Shown piece by piece: positions 1 through 5,166 of a DNA stretch of 5,166 nucleotides. Position numbers and translations under genes: made by a program. Each line of letters starts with the position of its first letter. Position 1 is the first letter of the stretch. Under the pieces are notes generated by a model, which made no database searches, was not told the origin of the DNA, and saw only the letters and a program-made list of their open reading frames with translations. This DNA comes from an uncultured Desulfobacterales bacterium (lineage in GTDB: Bacteria; Desulfobacterota; Desulfobacteria; Desulfobacterales; JAFDCJ01), in assembly GCA_945787595.1 (NCBI GenBank), contig CALZJV010000708.1:1-5166 (forward strand). Direction: 5' to 3'.

Positions 1-1
1 G

Positions 2-1081
2 GGGATCGATGCCCTGGTGCGCGATATCCCCGACCATCCTTATGCCCGGCTGCCTAAAGAAGACATCCAGGCCGCCTTTGAGGAACTGCTGTCCTTCCTA
101 AAAGAAACCGGCCTCACCTATCATCGACGAATGAATCATAACAGCGCAGTCCTCACCTCCCTGGGAACCACCAAACTCACTTACTGTGTTCCGCACACCA
201 TGTGGAACGGCGTAGCGGCCCTCAAGAAAAAACCCTCCTGTCTGATCCTCGACATTCGGGGGCTGAAAGGATTCAGCGCCCGTCAAATTGCGGCAGCTTT
301 ACAGCATGACTGGCCGGGTTTGCTGACAGGCCGGATTTCTTTTCCGGGTATGGACCATCTCAACGAAGTATATGCGGAACATATGGCCAACGCCCTGATT
401 TTACCGGAAAATCGGCAGAAATTTGCCCAGGCGGTGCGGCCGCATATTAAAGATGCACAAATCATCGGACTGCCGGCGATTTTAGGCCTTTACCGGACAC
501 ATGAGGTGGTATCCGATCTGGGGAACCTGATCGGCCTACCGGTGTTTGAGATTCCCACCATTCCTCCCTCTATTCCCGGCCTGCGGCTCAAGGAGGCCGC
601 TGAAAGAGGGTTGCGCACCAAAGGAGTGCGGTATTTTTCTCAAAACCGGGTGCTGTCGGTCCGTGCCAAGGATGATCGGTATTTTGAGCTCGACATTGGC
701 AGAAAGACGACTGAGGAGACCGTTCAATCCCGCGGAATCATTCTGGCAAGCGGTCGATTTATCGGCGGGGGGTTGCACGCAGATAGACAGCGTATCAAAG
801 AGACCATTTTTGATTTGCCGGTTTACCAACCCGGCAACAGAGCCGAGTGGCATCGCCGGGACTTTCTGGATTCCAGCGGACACCCCGTCAATCGTGCGGG
901 GTTGGAAATCGATGATTCATTTCGCCCGCTGAACAGCTCCCATCGACCTGCCTTCCGGACCCTTTTTGCCGCCGGCTCCATTCTGGCCCACAATGACTGG
1001 AAACGCATGAAATGCGGTGCCGGCCTTGCCATCGCCACCGCCTTCGGGGCGGTCAAGTCATTTGTTCGTATCTGTCGGTGA
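2..1081 (+). CDS. glpB: Anaerobic glycerol-3-phosphate dehydrogenase subunit B (GlpB), 5' end missing
   Basis: GlpB is a flavoprotein subunit of the GlpABC complex, which oxidises sn-glycerol 3-phosphate to dihydroxyacetone phosphate during anaerobic growth and passes electrons on through the iron-sulfur subunit GlpC. The frame is open from base 2 to a TGA at 1079-1081, giving 359 visible residues. The first GTG (17-19) is not the real start: the reading before it (GIDAL) and the HPY motif after it match the interior of E. coli GlpB as I remember it (about 419 residues). Some 60 residues, including the N-terminal dinucleotide-binding GxGxxG, therefore lie upstream. Shared landmarks are the segment ending LPxxxGLYR, the PTIPPSIPGLRL block, ASGRFIGGGL (about nt 745-775), the GEW/DFL-like EWHRRDFLD, and the C-terminal FAAGSIL followed by CGAGLAIATAFGA. 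A glpA neighbour would be expected upstream of the window. The last few residues may not be original, because remnant toxin sequence begins at about the same point. Family call is firm; complex membership is inferred. Confidence 0.9.
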   Translation, partial: GIDALVRDIPDHPYARLPKEDIQAAFEELLSFLKETGLTYHRRMNHNSAVLTSLGTTKLTYCVPHTMWNGVAALKKKPSCLILDIRGLKGFSARQIAAALQHDWPGLLTGRISFPGMDHLNEVYAEHMANALILPENRQKFAQAVRPHIKDAQIIGLPAILGLYRTHEVVSDLGNLIGLPVFEIPTIPPSIPGLRLKEAAERGLRTKGVRYFSQNRVLSVRAKDDRYFELDIGRKTTEETVQSRGIILASGRFIGGGLHADRQRIKETIFDLPVYQPGNRAEWHRRDFLDSSGHPVNRAGLEIDDSFRPLNSSHRPAFRTLFAAGSILAHNDWKRMKCGAGLAIATAFGAVKSFVRICR

Positions 1082-1235
1082 TTTAGATGCCTCACTACGC
1101 AAAAAGGGCATTACCATCCCACCAATGGATGTCATCATTGCCCAGGTATGCCTGCATCACAAGGTTTCTCTCTTTACCTTAGATGAGCATTTTCATTCGA
1201 TTCCCGGGTTGAAATTTTTCGAGCTGGGCGGTTAG
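1080..1235 (+). pseudogene. C-terminal remnant of a VapC-type PIN-domain toxin
   Basis: VapC toxins are PIN-domain ribonucleases of type II toxin-antitoxin pairs, usually about 130 residues. Only the last 50 or so are present, reading GDLDASLRKKGITIPPMD and onward to a TAG at 1233-1235. Two of the usual four acidic active-site positions are visible: Asp in PPMD (codon 1128-1130), and Asp in the TLDEHF motif (codon 1182-1184), which is the classic C-terminal T-x-D-x-HF of PIN toxins. The ending IPGLKFFE is also typical. The N-terminal half with the first catalytic Asp is absent, there is no start codon with a ribosome binding site, and no antitoxin gene precedes it. Upstream the frame runs into glpB coding sequence, so the junction lies near 1065-1080 and the remnant overlaps the glpB stop. 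It cannot encode an active nuclease. The family call rests on motifs read by eye and is fairly sure. Confidence 0.72.
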
Positions 1236-1291
1236 CCGGTTTTGACGATATACGGATGGGCTGGTGAAAATTACCCGTAACAGTGAAAAGA

Positions 1292-1337
<46 letters not shown>

Positions 1338-1340
<3 letters not shown>

Positions 1341-1520
1341 CGCTACGCTTTATCGATTTTAAAACAAGCGAACCGCAGAATACTGAACCGCAGCCTGCGA
1401 CGAGCCCTTCGGCCGTGAGTCTAGGGTCGAACGACTCAGCCGAGTCGAATTTCGAAGGGTAGATTGGCTCCCGGCCTTCGTAGCCGCTTCGGCGGAGTAG
1501 GCTTGCTCAGTCTTTTTTTT
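1338..1520. other. GC-rich stem-loop segment between inverted repeat tracts
   Basis: The gene-free stretch 1236-1671 contains this structured core. Complementary pairs seen by eye are CCCTTCG (1405-1411) with CGAAGGG (1453-1459), enclosing CGACTC (1432-1437) with GAGTCG (1442-1447) around a 4-base loop. GAGCC (1402-1406) with GGCTC (1466-1470) is an outer alternative. A compact hairpin CCGC-TTCG-GCGG (1484-1495) lies inside GCCT/AGGC (1474-1477 and 1499-1502). GAACCGCAG occurs twice, at 1370-1378 and 1385-1393. Eight T residues follow at 1513-1520, but ten bases after the last stem, so this is not a textbook terminator. The remaining bases at 1236-1291 and 1570-1671 show only T-tracts (for example ten T at 1609-1618) and no recognisable gene. 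Confidence 0.55.
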
Positions 1521-1569
1521 AAATTGACAGAATTCAATATTCGATGTTGGACGTTCAATGTTCGATGTT
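1521..1569 (-). repeat. Reverse-oriented copy of the heptamer repeat tract with ATTCTGTC tail
   Basis: Read on the minus strand this is GAACA, TCGAACA, TTGAACG, TCCAACA, TCGAATA, TTGAATT, so it has the same 7-bp periodicity as 1292-1340. It forms the second arm of an imperfect inverted repeat (32 of 37 identical) around about 195 bp. After the GAATATT ending the minus strand continues with ATTCTGTC (plus strand 1526-1533). That octamer also follows the GAATATT of the related tract at 2836-2870, which suggests a family of repeats with a defined boundary rather than random low complexity. Confidence 0.75.
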
Positions 1570-1671
1570 CATTTTTTAGTTAACCCCTCGTATGATACAT
1601 TACTTAAGTTTTTTTTTTCGATCAAACTGGCCGTTTTTCGGGCTTGCGGCTTGGCTGAAACCTATTTTGTA

Positions 1672-2820
1672 TCACCCGGCATCTGGTTCAGTTTCGCTCA
1701 AACGGTGGCTTATATACGTGTAAAGATCCATCACCTCAAGGTCCGATTCCGTATTGCTTTGGGCGCAGCTAAGATGGATCTGGCATTTGGGACAGGCCGT
1801 GATAAGGGTCCGCGCGCCGGTCTGGATGGCTTCCTGCATGCGGTCGGTTTGAATTGCTTTTGAATGGCTTGAGCACTCCATCCAGGCACTGGTCCCGCAG
1901 CAAAGTGCATTTTCACGGTTGCGCTCCATTTCCACCAGCCGGGTTTCAGGAAGGAACTGTAAAAGCTGACGGGGCGGTTCGTATATCCCTGCCATACGGC
2001 CCAAGCGGCAGGGATCATGGTAAGTAATCGCTTCGGTGGAAGATGTCTGAAATGATAAGCCGGCATTTGGCAGTTCGCGCGCCAGAAACTCCGTCATGTG
2101 CAGCACTTCAAAGGGCAGCGCTCCAAAATGCTTCGGGTAATGGTTTTTAAAGGTGACATAGCCTTCCGGACAACTGAATAGCACAGTTTTGGCGCCGGAG
2201 GCTTTAATTACTTCCAGATTCCACCGGGCCAGCTTGCGGAAGGTTTTCTGGTCTCCGCACCATAAGGCATCGTGTCCACAACAGCGCTCGTTGTTGCTGA
2301 TGACAGGTTCGATTCCCATTTTGTTCAGCAGCAGGAGCACGCTGCGCGCGGTTTCAAGCGGAGACAAATTCAAATAGCGGAAGATCACATCAAAAAAAGG
2401 CAGACACCCTACAAAATAAAAATACTCACCGGTATTATGAAATGTTCCGGCCTTTTCGGCCCACCCGGTGCGTTGCTGTTTTATGTTACGGGTTTGCAAA
2501 CCGGCGACAGTTTGAAGGATGCCATGATGACTTTCCTGGGGAAAATTTTTTGCCTGACGGGCCTGCTGCCGCTGAGAATTAATGAACTCCGGAAAATCAA
2601 TATCCGCCGGACAGCGCGCGCTGCAACTGGCACAGCTCAAGCAGGACCAGATTTCGCGACTTTGGATCAGACCACCGCCCGGATCCAGCACGGCCCGTTT
2701 GATGATTTGTCTGGGTGAAAAAGTAGACAGTTCACGGCTAACGGGGCAGGTTCCCGTACAAAGGCCACATTCCATGCAGTAGTCAATCTGTTTTTGGGTA
2801 ATAAGTTTGGTCTTATCCAT
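1672..2820 (-). CDS. HdrC-HdrB fusion type iron-sulfur electron-transfer protein (two 4Fe-4S, two CCG domains)
   Basis: A 382-residue soluble electron carrier with the layout of HdrD, GlpC and related heterodisulfide-reductase-like proteins. The N-terminal ferredoxin part has two cluster motifs, C15-x2-C18-x2-C21-x3-C25-P and C60-x2-C63-x2-C66-x3-C70-P. Two CCG (cysteine-rich) domains follow. The first has C139, C180-C181-G and then CPEG at 217-220. The second has DPC271, C307-C308-G and C343-P-K-C346. In HdrB the CCG domains hold noncubane clusters. In the first domain the last motif is CPEG rather than CPxC, so one cysteine of the usual set is missing there and a full cluster may form only in the second; I recall this CPEGY variant in other members of the family. 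No transmembrane segment or signal peptide is seen, so it is probably cytoplasmic and needs partner proteins. The ATG has a weak AGGT six bases upstream (minus strand). The exact acceptor and donor cannot be told; GlpC for the convergent GlpB is one possibility. Confidence 0.85.
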   Translation of the reverse strand: MDKTKLITQKQIDYCMECGLCTGTCPVSRELSTFSPRQIIKRAVLDPGGGLIQSREIWSCLSCASCSARCPADIDFPEFINSQRQQARQAKNFPQESHHGILQTVAGLQTRNIKQQRTGWAEKAGTFHNTGEYFYFVGCLPFFDVIFRYLNLSPLETARSVLLLLNKMGIEPVISNNERCCGHDALWCGDQKTFRKLARWNLEVIKASGAKTVLFSCPEGYVTFKNHYPKHFGALPFEVLHMTEFLARELPNAGLSFQTSSTEAITYHDPCRLGRMAGIYEPPRQLLQFLPETRLVEMERNRENALCCGTSAWMECSSHSKAIQTDRMQEAIQTGARTLITACPKCQIHLSCAQSNTESDLEVMDLYTYISHRLSETEPDAG

Positions 2821-2835
2821 CAGGGGACCTGTAAT

Positions 2836-2870
2836 TATTGAAGAGTGAAGATTGAAGAATGAATATTTAA
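2836..2870 (+). repeat. Degenerate ATTGAAG-type tandem repeat ending in GAATATT
   Basis: Units resembling ATTGAAG (ATTGAAG, AGTGAAG, ATTGAAG, AATGAAT) are repeated in a row and end in GAATATTTAA. The last 20 bases (2851-2870) match 18 of 20 with 3047-3066. The GAATATT ending, and the ATTCTGTC that follows at 2874-2881, are shared with the minus-strand tract at 1521-1569. It lies immediately upstream of the iron-sulfur gene start. Confidence 0.7.
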
Positions 2871-2886
2871 GGTATTCTGTCGTTTT

Positions 2887-3033
2887 TTATTTTCTTGTGC
2901 TTGCCGTTTTTCTGGAAGATGCAAAAATTGCCGTTAGCTCTTCTGCCTCTTTTAACAATGGTTCAACTTTGTTAACTCTTCTCTGTTCATAATCGCAGCC
3001 GATATATTGAACCCTCACACGGATAAACCGGAA
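2887..3033 (-). pseudogene. Remnant of a four-helix-bundle protein gene (23S rRNA intervening-sequence protein type)
   Basis: The minus strand is open from just after a TAA at 3034-3036 to a TAA at 2887-2889, about 48 codons with no ATG that could start a full protein. The end reads VEPLLKEAEELTAIFASS followed by a basic tail. This resembles, from memory, the last helix of the short (about 120-residue) four-helix-bundle proteins of the 23S rRNA intervening-sequence / Avd-like family, where an acidic helix of the type LLxEAxELxxIF precedes a basic C-terminus. The first two thirds are absent; instead a repeat copy and then the insertion sequence lie upstream. The remnant is bracketed by the direct repeats at 2836-2870 and 3041-3066, so deletion between repeats is a possible cause. 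No start codon or ribosome binding site is seen. The family assignment is by eye on a short segment and is tentative. Confidence 0.5.
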
Positions 3034-3040
3034 TTAACGA

Positions 3041-3066
3041 TTGATTATTGAAAATTGAATATTTAA
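3041..3066 (+). repeat. Second copy of the GAATATTTAA repeat, at the IS boundary
   Basis: Bases 3047-3066 match 2851-2870 in 18 of 20 positions and lie in the same orientation, 196 bp downstream. The copy ends in GAATATTTAA, and its final AA overlaps the first two bases of the insertion sequence's left inverted repeat, so the element inserted at or next to this repeat. Confidence 0.7.
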
Positions 3067-3081
3067 CAGCGATTTTCGCAC
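3065..3081 (+). repeat. Left terminal inverted repeat of the IS
   Basis: AACAGCGATTTTCGCAC, identical to the complement of 5150-5166. It contains its own small dyad, GCGA-TTT-TCGC. Similarity to the other end stops immediately inward of base 3081. Confidence 0.9.
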
Positions 3082-3112
3082 CGATACTTGAGACATAATT
3101 TATCTTCACTGA

Positions 3113-4843
3113 TTATCTAAATTTGTAAAGCATTTTTCTATTCCCGAGCCATGAAATTGGCGTCTTATCCAATTGGGCGGCTTTTATAATTGGATTATGA
3201 ACCCTTCGGGGAAATGTCACGATGATATCGTTGTCTTCAATGACTATGTCTGCTTTCATATTGATAAATTTTCGGAAGATTGTAGAAGATCGACATTGTT
3301 CGAATCCCCTGAATTTTTGGGATAGGAAATGATAAAGTGCGTGAGCAATCATGGTCATTAAAACATCGAAGTGAACTTTTATCAAGACCGAAGAGGACAG
3401 AGCGTTAAGACTGAAAAACTTAATCGCTTCGGCTATTCCGTTTTCTATCCGCCATCTTTTGGCGTAGCGGAACACGACTGAATCCGCCGGGCTTTGAAAA
3501 TCGTTAGTGATGACGATAGAAGGACGATCTCTGCCGGTTCCTTTTAGGGCAATTTGTCTGATTTTGTCTTCATAGCCAGATAGTTCGGCAATAGACTCAA
3601 AGACAAAGGGGCTTTTATACTTTCTTTTGGGGATATCTAAATGGATTTTTTTCCACTCACTGTGTGCAATCCGATCCAAAGCGGCTAAAAGCTTCTTTCC
3701 TCTTTTGCGTAACGTAATAAATTTGACACCCATTTCGTTCAGTATGTTTAAGTGCTCATAGCTAGTAAGTTTCGAGTCAAATACGAGCGTAGAAGCAAGT
3801 TTGCCATGAATTTTTTTCCAAAACTTAACAAATGTAATGATTTGTTCTGATGCCTCTGAGCGCAGAATATCTGCTTGGGCATACTGAAATAGAGTGGATT
3901 CGCAATCCTGTGCAAACAGGGTTAAGGCCCCCTTTAGTCTTTTGCCTTTTGTAGGTACCCAATGGGTTTCTAAAACCGATTCGTCCCCATAGTGGGGAAC
4001 CGTATGGAAATCCAAGTTAATTGTATCGGAACGATAAGCACGGTGACGATTCATCTTGCGGACAAAGCTTTGAAGAATCCGATCAAGAATAAGGGGATCA
4101 AGCCTATAGGAGTAATCTGAGATTGGAGTACATTTAGGAAGCACGTTTAATCCTGCGAAAAGCCCCATGCCTTGATCAAAGCTCAGATCGTTTATCTGGC
4201 TAAGCCTCTCCTTACCAATGAGCTTAAGCGCCAAAAAGGAGAGAAAATACTGAAGCGGCGGAATTTGCTTTGAGCCGGGCAGACGAGCCTGGGAGACGAC
4301 CTGCGGCAACCCAAGGCGTTCGATAAAAGGAGCAAACAGGAAGATGCCACCGATGCTGCACTGCGCAGTTCTGCCTTCTAATGTAGTGGGTTCAAGTATA
4401 CGGGATTCTTGCGGGACTTTGGCGCCAAGAACAGTTTCGCCAATCGCCAATTTAGCTCTGCGGGGCACGGGCGGAAAACCGGCTTTTTGCAGCAGCCTGT
4501 TGATGGTACGGGGAGTAATTTCATTTCCCTCGATGGCCAAAATTTCAGCAATTCGATAAGCTGAAAGATTGTATCGGCTCCTGATTTCAAATATTCGTTC
4601 TTGGATCTCTTTGGGCACTCGCGAGCCTCGTGGCCCTGGTTTATTTGTAAATTGGAAGGCGATTTTTCCAGTTTTGAATTTTTGTTTCAAAGCATTAAAA
4701 GAAGCGGTGGTGTAACCGAACTGATCAGCAACAACACGGGCAGGCAACTTATCCACGTAAAATGCTCTTAGCGCCTCGTATTGTTTTTGCCCCGGGGATT
4801 GGGGATGGGCAAAGTATCGAAATGGATCGAATTGATTCGCCAT
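3113..4843 (-). CDS. IS4-superfamily DDE transposase (576 aa)
   Basis: It catalyses excision and insertion of the surrounding element by binding its inverted repeats and cutting with an RNase H-fold DDE centre. Numbering from the ATG at 4841-4843, residues about 20-60 form a first helix-turn-helix (VVADQFGYTTASFNALKQKF). Residues about 78-123 form a second (SAYRIAEIL, ITPRTINRLLQKAGF), followed by a basic linker PRRAK. Likely catalytic residues are Asp278 in NLDFHTVP, Asp356 in VFDSKLTSY and Glu467 in RWRIENGIAEAIKFF. The last lies in a Y-x2-R-x3-E arrangement like the IS4-type YREK signature, with the following Lys one residue further along than usual. The open frame continues 58 codons upstream to a TTG, but those residues look like untranslated AT-rich sequence. 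The MANQ start is preferred because the family-like region begins there and a promoter lies directly upstream. No good Shine-Dalgarno sequence precedes it. The gene has no internal stop or frameshift. Confidence 0.88.
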   Translation of the reverse strand: MANQFDPFRYFAHPQSPGQKQYEALRAFYVDKLPARVVADQFGYTTASFNALKQKFKTGKIAFQFTNKPGPRGSRVPKEIQERIFEIRSRYNLSAYRIAEILAIEGNEITPRTINRLLQKAGFPPVPRRAKLAIGETVLGAKVPQESRILEPTTLEGRTAQCSIGGIFLFAPFIERLGLPQVVSQARLPGSKQIPPLQYFLSFLALKLIGKERLSQINDLSFDQGMGLFAGLNVLPKCTPISDYSYRLDPLILDRILQSFVRKMNRHRAYRSDTINLDFHTVPHYGDESVLETHWVPTKGKRLKGALTLFAQDCESTLFQYAQADILRSEASEQIITFVKFWKKIHGKLASTLVFDSKLTSYEHLNILNEMGVKFITLRKRGKKLLAALDRIAHSEWKKIHLDIPKRKYKSPFVFESIAELSGYEDKIRQIALKGTGRDRPSIVITNDFQSPADSVVFRYAKRWRIENGIAEAIKFFSLNALSSSVLIKVHFDVLMTMIAHALYHFLSQKFRGFEQCRSSTIFRKFINMKADIVIEDNDIIVTFPRRVHNPIIKAAQLDKTPISWLGNRKMLYKFR

Positions 4844-4852
4844 GCATATGAA

Positions 4853-4879
4853 GTTATAATATGTCTCATTAATTGTCAA
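4853..4879 (-). promoter_or_regulatory. Probable sigma-70-type promoter of the transposase gene
   Basis: On the minus strand a perfect -35 TTGACA (plus 4874-4879) is followed after 15 bases by TATAAC (plus 4853-4858), a reasonable -10. The spacer is two bases short of the optimum, which would keep expression low. Transcription would start around 4846, leaving only a few bases before the ATG at 4841-4843, so the message would be nearly leaderless; this agrees with the missing Shine-Dalgarno sequence. The promoter overlaps one arm of an internal inverted repeat (4859-4875). Confidence 0.5.
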
Positions 4880-5031
4880 TATAAAAAAGTTAAAAAAGCA
4901 CAATATTTCGTCGTGTAATCCTCTATGGACCGCAATATGTAGAAAAATTAGGCTCTTTTTGGGGTAAGAAAGCTTTGCCATAGTTTTAAAATTAATTATC
5001 ACTTTGCTTAGGGGCAATTAATAAGACATAT
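4859..5031. repeat. Internal inverted repeat pair with AGACATA boxes, upstream of the transposase
   Basis: The minus strand of 4859-4875 and the plus strand of 5015-5031 agree in 16 of 17 bases, both reading CAATTAAT[G/A]AGACATAT. A third AGACATA, in TTGAGACATAATTTAT, lies just inside the left end at 3089-3104. The three boxes (3091-3097, the complement of 4860-4866, and 5024-5030) are all in the non-coding parts of the element. They could be accessory binding sites for the transposase or a host factor, and the copy inside the promoter could allow autoregulation; this is inference. Confidence 0.55.
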
Positions 5032-5149
5032 ATAGGCTTCATTTTTGGTATTATTGAGCTGCATGTGCAAACCATAACCAATTGATTGTAAATGATTTTC
5101 TACTTGAAATAGAGGATTTGACCACAAATTAATGAAGCGTAATTACACT
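4880..5149. other. Non-coding AT-rich right-end region of the IS
   Basis: About 270 bp between the transposase promoter and the right inverted repeat. The minus-strand frame of the transposase stays open here up to a TTG at 5015-5017, but the translated residues resemble no domain I know. Apart from the AGACATA-containing arm at 5015-5031, I see no gene, terminator or RNA. Such a long upstream region is unusual for a one-gene IS and may hold regulatory sites. Confidence 0.5.
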
Positions 5150-5166
5150 GTGCGAAAATCGCTGTT
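5150..5166 (-). repeat. Right terminal inverted repeat of the IS (at window end)
   Basis: GTGCGAAAATCGCTGTT is the exact reverse complement of 3065-3081. It coincides with the last base of the window, so the outer flank and target duplication are not visible. Confidence 0.9.

Larger units (their letters stand above)
3065..5166 (-). mobile_element. Insertion sequence, about 2.1 kb, single DDE transposase, 17-bp terminal inverted repeats
   Basis: The element is bounded by AACAGCGATTTTCGCAC at 3065-3081 and its exact reverse complement at 5150-5166. Between them is a single intact transposase gene on the minus strand, with only 31 bp of non-coding DNA at its 3' side but about 306 bp at its 5' side. 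The length, one-gene structure and DDE transposase fit the IS4-like superfamily (IS1634-sized elements), though I cannot name the exact family. The outer boundary may extend a few bases, because the right flank lies outside the window and no target-site duplication can be checked. With an uninterrupted transposase and perfect ends, the element looks recent and possibly active. It appears more AT-rich than glpB by eye. Confidence 0.88.

Noticed and set aside
546..932. Plus-strand open frame of 128 codons inside glpB
   Set aside because: Out-of-frame shadow of the well-supported glpB reading.
1080..1235. Functional toxin-antitoxin system
   Set aside because: The catalytic N-terminal half and the antitoxin gene are missing, leaving only a C-terminal fragment.
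1474..1520. Rho-independent terminator (CCGC-TTCG-GCGG hairpin then eight T)
   Set aside because: The T-run begins ten bases after the stem, too far for a canonical terminator; kept only as a structured segment.
1558..1863. Plus-strand open frame of 101 codons
   Set aside because: Most of it is antisense to the iron-sulfur gene and the rest reads through repeat and T-rich DNA; no recognisable domain.
2272..2718. Plus-strand open frame of 148 codons
   Set aside because: Fully antisense to the iron-sulfur gene, which has clear cysteine motifs; the translated product has no domain features.
2887..3033. Diversity-generating retroelement (four-helix-bundle remnant as an Avd-like accessory)
   Set aside because: There is no reverse transcriptase, template repeat or variable repeat anywhere in the window.
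4844..5017. 58-residue N-terminal extension of the transposase from a TTG
   Set aside because: It would place the promoter and the AGACATA inverted repeat inside the coding sequence, uses a rare start, and resembles no transposase N-terminus I know.

Overview
This window looks like a piece of a bacterial chromosome from an anaerobe, most plausibly a Desulfobacterota (sulfate-reducer-like) genome. That placement is inferred from three things: a GlpB-type anaerobic glycerol-3-phosphate dehydrogenase subunit, an HdrC/HdrB-fused iron-sulfur protein, and intergenic DNA filled with short repeats and gene debris. No rRNA, tRNA or other firm taxonomic marker is present. The last base of the window is also the last base of an insertion-sequence inverted repeat, as happens when a contig breaks at a multicopy IS.

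Layout. (1) 2-1081, + strand: the C-terminal five sixths or so of glpB, whose 5' end lies outside the window. (2) About 1070-1235, + strand: the C-terminal third of a VapC-type PIN-domain toxin, a gene remnant overlapping the glpB stop codon. (3) 1236-1671: no intact gene. It holds a tandem heptamer array (1292-1340), a GC-rich segment with several stem-loops, and a second copy of the array in reverse orientation (1521-1569). (4) 1672-2820, - strand: an intact 382-residue two-[4Fe-4S], two-CCG-domain electron-transfer protein (HdrC-HdrB fusion, GlpC-like layout). (5) 2821-3064: a short intergenic region with two direct repeat copies flanking the C-terminal remnant of a gene resembling four-helix-bundle (23S rRNA intervening-sequence) proteins. 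(6) 3065-5166: a complete-looking 2.1-kb insertion sequence with perfect 17-bp terminal inverted repeats, one 576-residue DDE transposase on the - strand, and a promoter placed so close to the transposase start that the mRNA would be almost leaderless.

How the genes fit together. GlpB and the CCG-domain iron-sulfur protein are the kinds of subunit that cooperate in anaerobic flavin-linked dehydrogenase complexes, where GlpC or HdrD-like proteins pass electrons toward the quinone pool or another acceptor. Here they are convergent and separated by about 590 bp of remnants and repeats. They therefore cannot share a transcript, and a functional link is only a hypothesis. The rest of the window records repeated insertion and decay: two truncated gene ends, four related repeat tracts and one IS. 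No undescribed multi-gene system is evident. The most unusual material is the repeat family, whose copies end in a shared GAATATT (two also share ATTCTGTC) and bracket gene debris.
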